From positions 1-6,101 of the forward strand of contig JAUWXC010000048.1 of the NCBI GenBank assembly GCA_030616565.1: a stretch of 6,101 bases of DNA. The letters are read 5' to 3'. A program made the position numbers and the translations under genes. The notes below the pieces were generated by a model. The model saw only the letters and a list, made by a program, of their open reading frames with translations, was not told where the DNA came from and did no database searches. Position 1 is the first letter of the stretch. Each line of letters starts with the position of its first letter. The stretch is from Methanocellales archaeon (lineage in GTDB: Archaea > Halobacteriota > UBA148 > JAUWXC01). Shown one piece after another: positions 1-5,340 of the stretch.

Positions 1-20
1 AATCTCTGAAGAAGTATCCA

Positions 21-296
21 TTATTCTTTCCTTGACCAGTATTCTTCTGCCTCTTCTTCCATCTTTTTAAGCCTGGTGTAGTAGTCTGAGAATTCGTTTA
101 AGTGCGCAAGGGCGATCTTTCCGGTCATCATTGCGTCGTCATTGGTGACGTTGGTTTTGGGATCCACCAATCCGTGCTCCAGCTCTACGTCCATCCCCAT
201 TTTGAATTGCTCCACATCGAACTCGCTCCAGTCAATCCCCAGCGCCTCACCGACTCTCTTGGCTTCTTCGGCAGTAAAATGTTTTTTGCTCTCCAT
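21..296 (-). CDS. Small DUF5661-like protein of unknown function
   Basis: Encodes 91 residues, acidic and probably soluble and cytoplasmic, with no signal peptide or membrane segment. The central part (about residues 20-82) has the look of the DUF5661 family as I recall it: GIDWSEFD at 20-27, MGMDVELEHG at 33-42, a TNVTNDD stretch at 48-54, then GKIALAHL and a DYYTRLKKME helix (71-80) that ends in a Glu-rich tail. No catalytic motif is recognised and no function is known to me. The ATG start is well supported: AAGGAGGG lies at 306-313, 9 nt upstream. The gene begins 19 nt after the 3' end of the tRNA-Thr gene on the same strand with no clear promoter between, so co-transcription with the tRNA is likely. 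The family assignment is from memory of the motif pattern, not a search. Confidence 0.82.
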   Translation of the reverse strand: MESKKHFTAEEAKRVGEALGIDWSEFDVEQFKMGMDVELEHGLVDPKTNVTNDDAMMTGKIALAHLNEFSDYYTRLKKMEEEAEEYWSRKE

Positions 297-305
297 TTTG
301 TTACA

Positions 306-313
306 CCCTCCTT
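306..313 (-). promoter_or_regulatory. Strong Shine-Dalgarno site of the DUF5661-like gene
   Basis: On the minus strand this reads AAGGAGGG, close to a full match to the archaeal anti-SD, with a 9-nt spacer to the ATG at 296. It fixes the start codon. It begins only 2 nt beyond the tRNA discriminator base at 316, so tRNA 3' processing would leave an mRNA whose 5' end nearly coincides with the ribosome binding site. Confidence 0.8.
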
Positions 314-381
314 AAAGCCTCGGGAGGGATTTGAACCCTCGACCTAGTGATATCTTGCATTTTTGACCCGATTTTTGATCA

Positions 382-412
382 ACCTTCCCTTCTGCTTGCG
401 CAGAAGGAAGGT
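382..412 (-). other. Intron stem-loop 3: 13-bp stem, GCAA tetraloop
   Basis: The arms ACCTTC + CTTCTGC and GCAGAAG + GAAGGT pair perfectly except for one bulged G (position 388). On the transcribed strand the loop is GCAA, a stable GNRA tetraloop. This is the strongest structure in the tRNA intron, and it directly abuts stem-loop 2. Confidence 0.8.
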
Positions 413-431
413 GTTTCTGCAGAGCAGAAAC
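413..431 (-). other. Intron stem-loop 2: perfect 8-bp stem, 3-nt loop
   Basis: GTTTCTGC and GCAGAAAC (413-420 and 424-431) are perfect complements around a 3-nt loop. Its arm shares the TTCTGC/GCAGAA core with stem-loop 3, which suggests duplication of a hairpin unit inside the intron. Confidence 0.78.
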
Positions 432-433
432 CA

Positions 434-448
434 CCTTTTTGTAAAAGG
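434..448 (-). other. Intron stem-loop 1: 6-bp stem, ACA loop
   Basis: CCTTTT and AAAAGG pair around a 3-nt loop, two nucleotides from stem-loop 2. Together with stem-loops 2 and 3 it makes an almost continuous row of hairpins over 67 nt of the 105-nt intron. Confidence 0.65.
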
Positions 449-520
449 TTGGTTGTTACAAGTCACTCGCTCTAGCCAGACTGAGCCACCGAGGCATTGT
501 CTATATTAGCAGAGCCCAGC

Positions 521-530
521 ATAAAAATTA
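521..530 (-). promoter_or_regulatory. TATA-like element for tRNA-Thr
   Basis: The minus strand reads TAATTTTTAT, centred about 30 bp upstream of the tRNA 5' end at 495, which is a suitable distance for an archaeal TATA box. It overlaps the pgk stop codon (528-530), so the tRNA promoter is embedded in the end of the pgk gene. No clear BRE is claimed. Confidence 0.55.
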
Positions 531-1757
531 TCGCTTGGATTTGAATCGTTTCGCGGATTCGTTCAGCGCATCTATCGCGGGCAGCGTTCTTCCAGCCAGG
601 AACTCAATGCACGCCCCCCCGCCGGTGCTCATGTGCGCAACCTTCTTTTCCAGTCCCACCTTCCGCATTGCTGCGCCGCTGTGACCTCCGCCTATGACTG
701 CAAACTTGCATTTTGTCGCCGCTTCCAACGTCTCGAAGGTTCCCAGCGCAAATTCTTCGTCCTCAAACACACCGGCCGAGCCGCTCAGGATCGCGACATT
801 TGCACCCCTGATCTCATCACAGAATTTCATGATGGTCTCGAGACCGATATCAAAAATGGGATACTTGGCTGGCAACTCCTTGGTCTTCATCTCAACCCTT
901 TTGCCTTTTTTATTCACCGCCACATCCACTGGCAGTTCTATCTTCTTGCCAGATTTTTTAATTAATGCCTTTGCCTTGGGAATCATGTCCAGATACCCCT
1001 GCTTTTCAATCAGCTGCAGGCTTGGCTTGCCTATATCTATTCCAGACGCTGCCAGGAACACGTTTGCCACGACACCCGTTACAAGCACCTTATTGGCGAT
1101 TTTCTTTGGCAGGACGTGTTGTATAACGTCGATTGAATTCTCGATCTTCGTCCCGCCAAGGACGAATATGCACGGATGGTCTGCGCTGGTGAGAACTTTA
1201 TTCAACATCGTCACCTCTTTCTCCATCAACCTGCCAGCTGCGGAGGGTAGTACGGGCGTGAATCCCACCAGGGATGCGTGAGACCTGTGCGCTGACCCGA
1301 ATGCATCGTTTATAAACAAGTCGAGCTTCGGGGCAAGGTTCTTAACCAGGTGCGTTCCGGCGTGCTCTTCCGGCCTCTGCTCAACTCCTTCCTCCGAGTA
1401 AAAGCGTACGTTCTCAAGGAGCAGCAACTCGCCAACATCCATCTTGTCGATCGCTCGCCGGGCATGTGAGCCGAATATGTCGTCCACATACGTTACATCC
1501 TGTCGCACAATTCTACCCAGCAGCCTGGCATGATGCTCCATCGTGGTAAAGTCCCTTTTCCCCGGCCGACTTTGATGCGCGAGCACAACGGTCCTTGCCC
1601 CTTCCAATTCTTTCAGCGTGCCGGCATGACTCCTGAATCGCTTGTCATCAAGTATCTTTCCCGTGTCCGGATCTATCGGTGAGTTCAGGTCGAGCCTAAT
1701 TAAAACAGTTTTTCCCCTTACATCAAGATCGTCCATCGTGAGATAGGCTGATTTCAT
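528..1757 (-). CDS. pgk: Phosphoglycerate kinase, archaeal type
   Basis: A cytoplasmic enzyme of lower glycolysis/gluconeogenesis (EC 2.7.2.3) that transfers phosphate between 1,3-bisphosphoglycerate and ADP. The 409 residues give the usual two-domain fold. N-domain substrate motifs are RLDLNSP (21-27, archaeal form), HQSRPG (61-66), ENVRF (115-119) and NDAFGSAHRSHAS (150-162). C-domain nucleotide motifs are GGTKIENS (201-208), SGSAGVFE (325-332), GGGHSGAA (356-363) and HMSTGGGA (375-382). All look intact and the length is normal. The frame is open up to 1910, but that extension crosses the promoter and has no family similarity. The ATG at 1757 (MKSAYLTMDD) gives the usual archaeal N-terminus and follows GGGGTG at 1766-1761. 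The gene is transcribed divergently from the Lrp-type regulator and is followed by tRNA-Thr. A TATA-like box at 1789-1795 would give a leader of only about 9 nt. Confidence 0.96.
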   Translation of the reverse strand: MKSAYLTMDDLDVRGKTVLIRLDLNSPIDPDTGKILDDKRFRSHAGTLKELEGARTVVLAHQSRPGKRDFTTMEHHARLLGRIVRQDVTYVDDIFGSHARRAIDKMDVGELLLLENVRFYSEEGVEQRPEEHAGTHLVKNLAPKLDLFINDAFGSAHRSHASLVGFTPVLPSAAGRLMEKEVTMLNKVLTSADHPCIFVLGGTKIENSIDVIQHVLPKKIANKVLVTGVVANVFLAASGIDIGKPSLQLIEKQGYLDMIPKAKALIKKSGKKIELPVDVAVNKKGKRVEMKTKELPAKYPIFDIGLETIMKFCDEIRGANVAILSGSAGVFEDEEFALGTFETLEAATKCKFAVIGGGHSGAAMRKVGLEKKVAHMSTGGGACIEFLAGRTLPAIDALNESAKRFKSKR

Positions 1758-1786
1758 GCACACCCCGCGTGTATGATAGGTAGTAG

Positions 1787-1795
1787 AGATATAAG
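1787..1795 (-). promoter_or_regulatory. TATA-like box for pgk
   Basis: The minus strand reads CTTATATCT, about 35 bp upstream of the pgk ATG at 1757. A start site 25-27 bp downstream would fall near 1766, leaving a very short 5' leader. This supports the start at 1757 rather than the upstream extension. Confidence 0.5.
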
Positions 1796-1817
1796 TAATA
1801 GTGATATAATATTTACT
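1794..1817. promoter_or_regulatory. Imperfect AT-rich dyad, candidate Lrp-type operator
   Basis: AGTAATA (1794-1800) and TATTTACT (1810-1817) are inverted repeats with one extra base in the right arm. They lie between and over the two divergent TATA boxes. Lrp/AsnC proteins often bind AT-rich dyads in their own promoters, so autoregulation here would also touch pgk. The symmetry is modest and could be chance in AT-rich DNA. Confidence 0.3.
1803..1810 (+). promoter_or_regulatory. TATA-like box for the Lrp-aminotransferase operon
   Basis: GATATAAT lies about 30 bp upstream of the ATG at 1837. A start 25-27 bp downstream falls near 1833, so the transcript would be nearly leaderless. In that case the GGGGG at 1824-1828 lies upstream of the RNA start and would not act as a Shine-Dalgarno site. 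Confidence 0.5.
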
Positions 1818-1836
1818 CGTTCCGGGGGCAAAAATC

Positions 1837-2316
1837 ATGAAAGAGATACTTGAAATAATGGAGAACGACGCGAGAGTCAGCGTAGATGAAATTGCAACTA
1901 TGACCGGCATCCCTGAGTCTCAGGTAAAGAAGTCGATCAAAGAGGCTGAAGAGAAGGGCATCATCCGGAAATACAAGACAGTAATCGACTGGGATAAGGT
2001 TGGAGAGGAATACGTGTATGCGATAGTGGAATTAAAGGTGTTACCCGAGAGAGGCGCTGGTTATGATGCGATAGCGGAGAGGGTTGCCAAATTCCCAGAA
2101 GTGATATCGGTCAGGCTGGTATCGGGGGATCACGATTTATCCCTGTTGGTGAAGGGCAGGACGATGAAGGATGTCGCGTTCTTCGTCGCCGAGAAGATAG
2201 CGCCGTTGGAGAGGATACAGGGTACCATAACCCATTTCATACTCAAGACCTACAAGCAGGATGGCGACATCTTTTATGAAAAGGAAGAGTCCAAGAGGTT
2301 GGCGATAACTCCATGA
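1837..2316 (+). CDS. Lrp/AsnC family transcriptional regulator
   Basis: A 159-residue DNA-binding protein of the feast/famine type. Residues 1-45 form a winged helix-turn-helix, with the first HTH helix near VDEIATMTG (16-24) and the recognition helix near SQVKKSIKEAEEKG (28-41). Residues 58-140 form the ACT-like RAM domain that oligomerises and binds amino-acid effectors, with the GDHD turn at 97-100 and alternating beta strands. A short charged tail (141-159) follows. Its stop overlaps the aminotransferase start by ATGA, so the two are translationally coupled. The effector is probably an amino acid linked to that enzyme. It faces pgk across a 79-bp divergent promoter with a possible operator. 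The specific ligand and regulon cannot be read from the sequence. Confidence 0.93.
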   Translation: MKEILEIMENDARVSVDEIATMTGIPESQVKKSIKEAEEKGIIRKYKTVIDWDKVGEEYVYAIVELKVLPERGAGYDAIAERVAKFPEVISVRLVSGDHDLSLLVKGRTMKDVAFFVAEKIAPLERIQGTITHFILKTYKQDGDIFYEKEESKRLAITP

Positions 2317-3464
2317 TAGCAAAGAGAGTCCAGCGAATCCCATCATCTGGAATCCGGAAATTCTTCGAGATGGTCATAGGGATGGAGGATGTGGTATCAT
2401 TGGGCGTCGGCGAGCCCGATTTCGTTACGCCGTGGCCCATCAGGGAGGCCTGCATCTACTCCCTGGAGAAAGGATACACATCGTACACGTCTAACTGGGG
2501 GCTGCAGGAGCTGAGGGATGAGATATCCCGTTGTATTGCTTCGGATTATGGCATTACCTATAGCCCAGAGGACCAAATTCTGGTCACCACCGGTGTGAGC
2601 GAGGCGATAGACCTGGCAATGCGCGCCATCATAAATCCAGGAGATGATGTCATCGTCGTAGAGCCCTGCTACGTGTCGTATAGTCCCTGCGTGATATTTG
2701 CTGGAGGAAAGCCTGTACCTGTCGCAACCGACCCGTCAACTCACTTCAAGGTCACCCCGGAGCAGATAGAGGACAAAATAACAGGGAAAACCAAAGCGGT
2801 CGTTTTGAATTACCCGAACAATCCAACCGGGGCAATCATGAAGAAGAAGGATCTGGAGGCGGTGGCGGATGTGGTTGTGGAGCGCGACTTAATTGTAATA
2901 TCCGACGATGTGTATGACAAACTGACATATGATGGGGAGCACACGTGCTTTGCCTCATTAAATGGCATGCAGGATAGAACCATCCTGCTAAACGGTCTCT
3001 CAAAGTCGTATGCGATGACCGGGTGGCGCATCGGCTATGCCGCTTCCGCGCCGGAGATAATAGATGCAATGTTAAAAATTCATCAGTATACGATGCTTTG
3101 CGCCCCCATTACGGCACAGATGGCTGCCATTGAGGCGCTGAGAAACGGCAGAGAGGAGATGCTTGCCATGGTGAAGGAATATGATAGGAGGCGGAAACTC
3201 ATCGTTAAGGGATTCAACGCGCTTGGATTGGATTGCCTTGAGCCAAAAGGAGCGTTCTACGCATTTCCGTCGATAAAGGGCACCGGCATGAGTTCGGATG
3301 AATTTGCCGAGAAACTGCTGAAGGAGCAAAAGGTAGCAGTCGTGCCCGGAAACGTGTTTGGCGCGTGCGGCGAAGGATTCATCCGATGTTCATACGCGAC
3401 ATCAAGGGATGCGATAAAAGAGGCGTTAGAGCGTATGGAAGTGTTTTTAGCCCCAAAAGGTTAA
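2313..3464 (+). CDS. PLP-dependent aminotransferase, class I/II (aspartate aminotransferase-like)
   Basis: A 383-residue cytoplasmic enzyme of fold type I that moves an amino group between an amino acid and a 2-oxo acid using pyridoxal phosphate. Visible family motifs are GVGEPDF (31-37), YPNNPTG (167-173, with the PLP-contacting Asn), SDDVYDKLTY (197-206, with the Asp for the pyridine nitrogen and Tyr201), LSKSYAMTGWRIGY (229-242, Schiff-base Lys231) and FIRCSYA (356-362, Arg358 for the substrate carboxylate). The length is typical of the AspC/AlaT-like subgroup. Aspartate is the likeliest substrate, but alanine, aromatic or other amino acids are possible, so no symbol is given. It overlaps the Lrp-type gene by 4 nt (ATGA), pointing to coupled translation and control by that regulator. 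Confidence 0.93.
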   Translation: MIAKRVQRIPSSGIRKFFEMVIGMEDVVSLGVGEPDFVTPWPIREACIYSLEKGYTSYTSNWGLQELRDEISRCIASDYGITYSPEDQILVTTGVSEAIDLAMRAIINPGDDVIVVEPCYVSYSPCVIFAGGKPVPVATDPSTHFKVTPEQIEDKITGKTKAVVLNYPNNPTGAIMKKKDLEAVADVVVERDLIVISDDVYDKLTYDGEHTCFASLNGMQDRTILLNGLSKSYAMTGWRIGYAASAPEIIDAMLKIHQYTMLCAPITAQMAAIEALRNGREEMLAMVKEYDRRRKLIVKGFNALGLDCLEPKGAFYAFPSIKGTGMSSDEFAEKLLKEQKVAVVPGNVFGACGEGFIRCSYATSRDAIKEALERMEVFLAPKG

Positions 3465-3511
3465 TTAACTACTTCTACAAATGATGATGCAAACTGAGGG
3501 GAAGCAGTAAC

Positions 3512-3607
3512 ATGAGTAAAGAAGAGTTCTGGGCAGTGTATTCTCAGCAGGATGAAGCGGGCAGACGAAAGATGTTGATGAGCGACATAAATAACATAGA
3601 GTTCTGA
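3512..3607 (+). CDS. Candidate 31-residue small protein
   Basis: An ATG-to-TGA frame of 31 codons beginning MSKEEFWAVYSQQDEAGRRK and ending MLMSDINNIEF. It is preceded by GAGGGG at 3496-3501, 10 nt before the ATG. The composition is that of a charged amphipathic helix (KEEFWAVY, then DEAGRRKMLM) with no membrane segment, and looks like protein rather than random translation. It starts 47 nt after the aminotransferase stop on the same strand, so it may be the third gene of that operon, and ends 21 nt before the convergent CBS gene. No family is recognised. It could be a genuine microprotein, the conserved start of a decayed gene, or a chance frame. Confidence 0.5.
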   Translation: MSKEEFWAVYSQQDEAGRRKMLMSDINNIEF

Positions 3608-3628
3608 GGCGTGAAATACGCATTATTC

Positions 3629-4405
3629 TCAACCGTCTACATGCCCAATGATGTCCCGGCGCGTGATCATTCCCACCACATTATCCCGCAAATCAAGGAC
3701 CGGCACGCCACCTATATTCTCCTCCAGCATCATACTAACAACCTCCTGCAAAGGCGTGTTAGGCCTGACAAATTTGACGTTTACGCTCATTATATCGCTG
3801 ATGATCAGATTCCTGATCCGCGTCTCCTGCTGATGTCCGGGAACCATGTCGCGAAAAGCCCTCATCGCTCTTGCGATATCGCTTTCCGTGACCATTCCCA
3901 CCAATTGCCCGTCATCTATGACCAGCATCCTGCCAATGCCCTCCTCATACATGCGCCTCCAGATGTGCACCACCCTCTCACCGGGCGTCGTGGTGATGGG
4001 GATTTTCATGATCCCCCCGGCATATCCTTTCGGATGCAGGATGGCAAGCACTTCGTTGGGAGTTACCCATCCAACCAGACCGTCATCCATAACCGCTAAA
4101 ATATCTTCACCCTTGAGCAGTTGAACGGCTTTCTCTGCATCATCGTCTGGTGAAATCGTCGCCGGGGGCTCATCCATCGCTGTAGCCACATGCAAAGATG
4201 ATGCCGGCAGGCTCGATTTTTTTCTGGTGCCAAGCGCCCTTGCGATTCCGCGCTGTGTCACCACTCCAATCAATTCATCATCCTTTGTGACCAACAAGCG
4301 CCTAACGTCGTGTTTTTCCATCAAATCAAGGGCGTGGGACAGCATCTCTGACTTATCGATGGTCAGCGCTTTCGCCATTATATCCTTGACCCTGCGCCCT
4401 TTCAT
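3629..4405 (-). CDS. Four-CBS-domain protein A (last gene of the CBS operon)
   Basis: A 258-residue soluble protein composed of four CBS domains, i.e. two Bateman modules: about 5-58, 72-124, 129-183 and 198-256. CBS pairs usually bind AMP, ATP, SAM or related ligands and regulate a partner. No enzymatic, channel or DNA-binding domain is attached. The ribose-contacting motif GhhTxxD is intact in CBS3 (VTESD, 172-176) and CBS4 (ITRRD, 247-251) but lost in CBS1 (VTQRG, 49-53) and CBS2 (VTPNE, 114-118). The N-terminal module may therefore be structural while the C-terminal one binds ligand. The start overlaps the previous gene's stop by ATGA (4402-4405), with GGGGGT at 4416-4411 inside that gene as ribosome binding site. 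A basic linker (RKKSS, 61-65) joins CBS1 and CBS2. The physiological partner is unknown. Confidence 0.9.
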   Translation of the reverse strand: MKGRRVKDIMAKALTIDKSEMLSHALDLMEKHDVRRLLVTKDDELIGVVTQRGIARALGTRKKSSLPASSLHVATAMDEPPATISPDDDAEKAVQLLKGEDILAVMDDGLVGWVTPNEVLAILHPKGYAGGIMKIPITTTPGERVVHIWRRMYEEGIGRMLVIDDGQLVGMVTESDIARAMRAFRDMVPGHQQETRIRNLIISDIMSVNVKFVRPNTPLQEVVSMMLEENIGGVPVLDLRDNVVGMITRRDIIGHVDG

Positions 4406-5250
4406 TGTTTACCCCCATAGAGTATCCTGATGATGTCAGTCTTGGTGATGATACCTGCCAATCCCTCATCCGTCACAGGCATTCCTTCGATCTTGTGTTC
4501 TATCAGCATTTTTGCAGCATTGGTCACAAGCTCATCTTTGCTCACGGCTACCAGGGGAGATGACATGATGTCTTCAGCAACGAGCCCTTTTTTTTCTATG
4601 TCTCTAAATCGTTTACGTCCGGCAGGACTGTCCTTTCTGGCCATCTTTATTCCCTTCTCTGGCATCTCACCCCTTTCATCCTCTAATTCGGTAAACGCTA
4701 AATTCGAGGGTGTGATGAGGCCAACCGGTGTATCGTCATCTTCCATTACAATTACCCTGTGTACATCATTTTTCTGCATCTCCTCAATCACGTGATTTAT
4801 CGAGTGATGACGATGGACCGTTACGACGAAATCGCTCATTATATCGCCAACTTTAATCTCTGATTTTGTGCCTGAAAACTGGCGAACTATGTCAAATTTA
4901 CTGATTATGCCAGCCAATCCAACATCCATGACTGGCAATCCGCCGATGTTGTTTTCCAGCATCAACTCCTCAACCTCTTCCAACAGAGCATCAGGATAAG
5001 TGATTATCAGATTTTCGCTCATCACCACCCTGACTGGAATGTGATCAATCGGTCGCCTGCGCCACATGGGCCCTGCTTGCCTAAGTTTCCACATCAGGTC
5101 GGATTTTGTGACTATCCCTATGGGTTTTTCATCATCAACGACCACTAACCTGCTTATCCTGTGTTTAAGCATCAGACGTCTTGCATGCGCGATGGTCTCC
5201 TCTGGAGCGATCACGTGCACAGGCGAGCTCATAACATCCTTCACCTTCAT
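4402..5250 (-). CDS. Four-CBS-domain protein B with charged linker
   Basis: A 282-residue protein with four CBS domains at about 1-58, 68-126, 133-186 and 224-280. The ligand motif is intact in CBS1 (VTKSD), CBS2 (ISKFD) and CBS4 (ITKTD); CBS3 has ITPSN, with Asn in place of Asp. Between CBS3 and CBS4 lies an unusual highly charged linker (187-224) with an acidic first half and a basic second half including GRKRFR (211-216). The frame is open to an ATG at 5307, but those 19 codons run through the stem-loop spacer. The ATG at 5250 has GGGTGA at 5260-5255 with a 4-nt spacer and begins directly with the KVKDVMS typical of a CBS start. It is followed by gene A with a 4-nt overlap and preceded by gene C. 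It is probably an adenosine-nucleotide sensor; the partner is not visible. Confidence 0.9.
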   Translation of the reverse strand: MKVKDVMSSPVHVIAPEETIAHARRLMLKHRISRLVVVDDEKPIGIVTKSDLMWKLRQAGPMWRRRPIDHIPVRVVMSENLIITYPDALLEEVEELMLENNIGGLPVMDVGLAGIISKFDIVRQFSGTKSEIKVGDIMSDFVVTVHRHHSINHVIEEMQKNDVHRVIVMEDDDTPVGLITPSNLAFTELEDERGEMPEKGIKMARKDSPAGRKRFRDIEKKGLVAEDIMSSPLVAVSKDELVTNAAKMLIEHKIEGMPVTDEGLAGIITKTDIIRILYGGKQ

Positions 5251-5254
5251 ATCA

Positions 5255-5260
5255 TCACCC
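5255..5260 (-). promoter_or_regulatory. Shine-Dalgarno site deciding the start of CBS protein B
   Basis: The minus strand reads GGGTGA, 4 nt before the ATG at 5250. The upstream in-frame ATG at 5307 lies inside a hairpin arm and has no comparable site, so the shorter start is preferred. Confidence 0.65.
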
Positions 5261-5273
5261 TGACACACTTCGA

Positions 5274-5340
5274 TTAAGCATCGCATACGCCCTTCGGGCT
5301 TAAGCATTCACTTTGTGAATGCGTACCACTTTGTTTAAGC
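5274..5340 (-). other. Structured spacer between CBS genes C and B
   Basis: The 84-nt spacer holds a perfect 8-bp hairpin GCATTCAC/GTGAATGC with a 3-nt loop (5304-5322), a small GCCC/GGGC hairpin with a 3-nt loop (5289-5299), and three copies of GCTTAA on the minus strand (5340-5335, 5305-5300, 5279-5274), two of them as ATGCTTAA. TACGC (5286-5290) can also pair with GCGTA (5321-5325), which would compete with the base of both hairpins. The first GCTTAA copy contains the gene C stop codon. No T-run follows, so a simple intrinsic terminator is not supported. An RNA processing or stability element, or an internal promoter region, is possible. Confidence 0.6.

Larger units (their letters stand above)
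352..456 (-). other. Archaeal tRNA intron with bulge-helix-bulge splice signal
   Basis: The 105-nt intron begins after A37 (457) and ends before A38 (351). A BHB signal can be built. Loop bases CTTG (462-459) pair with CAAG (357-354) as the 4-bp central helix. The 3-nt bulge TAA (458-456) carries the 5' splice site after its second base, and the 3-nt bulge ATA (353-351) carries the 3' splice site after its second base. The anticodon stem forms the exon-side helix; the intron-side helix is weak (only about 2 bp, CA/TG). The interior folds into three neighbouring hairpins at 434-448, 413-431 and 382-412. It is too short to encode a homing endonuclease. Both splice bulges cut exactly at 37/38, which makes the boundaries reliable. 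Confidence 0.88.
316..495 (-). tRNA. tRNA-Thr (anticodon UGU) with a 105-nt intron
   Basis: The exons are 495-457 and 351-316 and give a 75-nt mature tRNA. The acceptor stem GCCTCGG/CCGAGGC is perfect. The D stem is GCTC/GAGC, the anticodon stem AGTGA/TCACT, the loop CTTGTAA with anticodon TGT at 460-458, the variable loop AGGTC, and the T arm GAGGG-TTCAAAT-CCCTC. The discriminator base is U73 (position 316), and G1-C72, C2-G71 and U73 agree with archaeal threonine tRNA identity. No CCA is encoded (TTA follows the discriminator), so it must be added after transcription. The intron sits between positions 37 and 38, the canonical archaeal site, and must be removed by the tRNA splicing endonuclease. 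The gene lies between pgk and the DUF5661-like gene, all on one strand, and has its own TATA-like element at 521-530. Confidence 0.95.

Noticed and set aside
382..448. Hairpins between pgk and the DUF5661-like gene as intrinsic terminators, or as a CRISPR-like repeat.
   Set aside because: They sit inside the tRNA intron, must be transcribed for a functional tRNA, and there is no repeat-spacer periodicity.
694..1281. A 195-codon plus-strand frame opposite pgk.
   Set aside because: It lies wholly antisense to a clear, intact pgk and has no recognisable domain or ribosome binding site; it is a codon-bias shadow.
1758..1910. In-frame N-terminal extension of pgk by 51 codons.
   Set aside because: It reads back through both TATA boxes and into the Lrp-type gene, has no PGK similarity, and MKSAYLTMDD at 1757 already gives the usual archaeal start.
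3481..3510. A 9-codon frame (MMMQTEGKQ) ending just before the 31-codon ORF, a possible leader peptide.
   Set aside because: It has no ribosome binding site, and its codons contain the Shine-Dalgarno site of the next ORF; too short to support.
3611..4124. Long plus-strand frames (162 and 92 codons) opposite CBS gene A.
   Set aside because: Translations are rich in His, Pro and Ser typical of antisense readings, and the minus strand encodes clean CBS domains.
5251..5307. A 19-codon extension of CBS protein B to an upstream ATG.
   Set aside because: The extra codons fall in the hairpin spacer, the translation is not CBS-like, and a Shine-Dalgarno site points to 5250.
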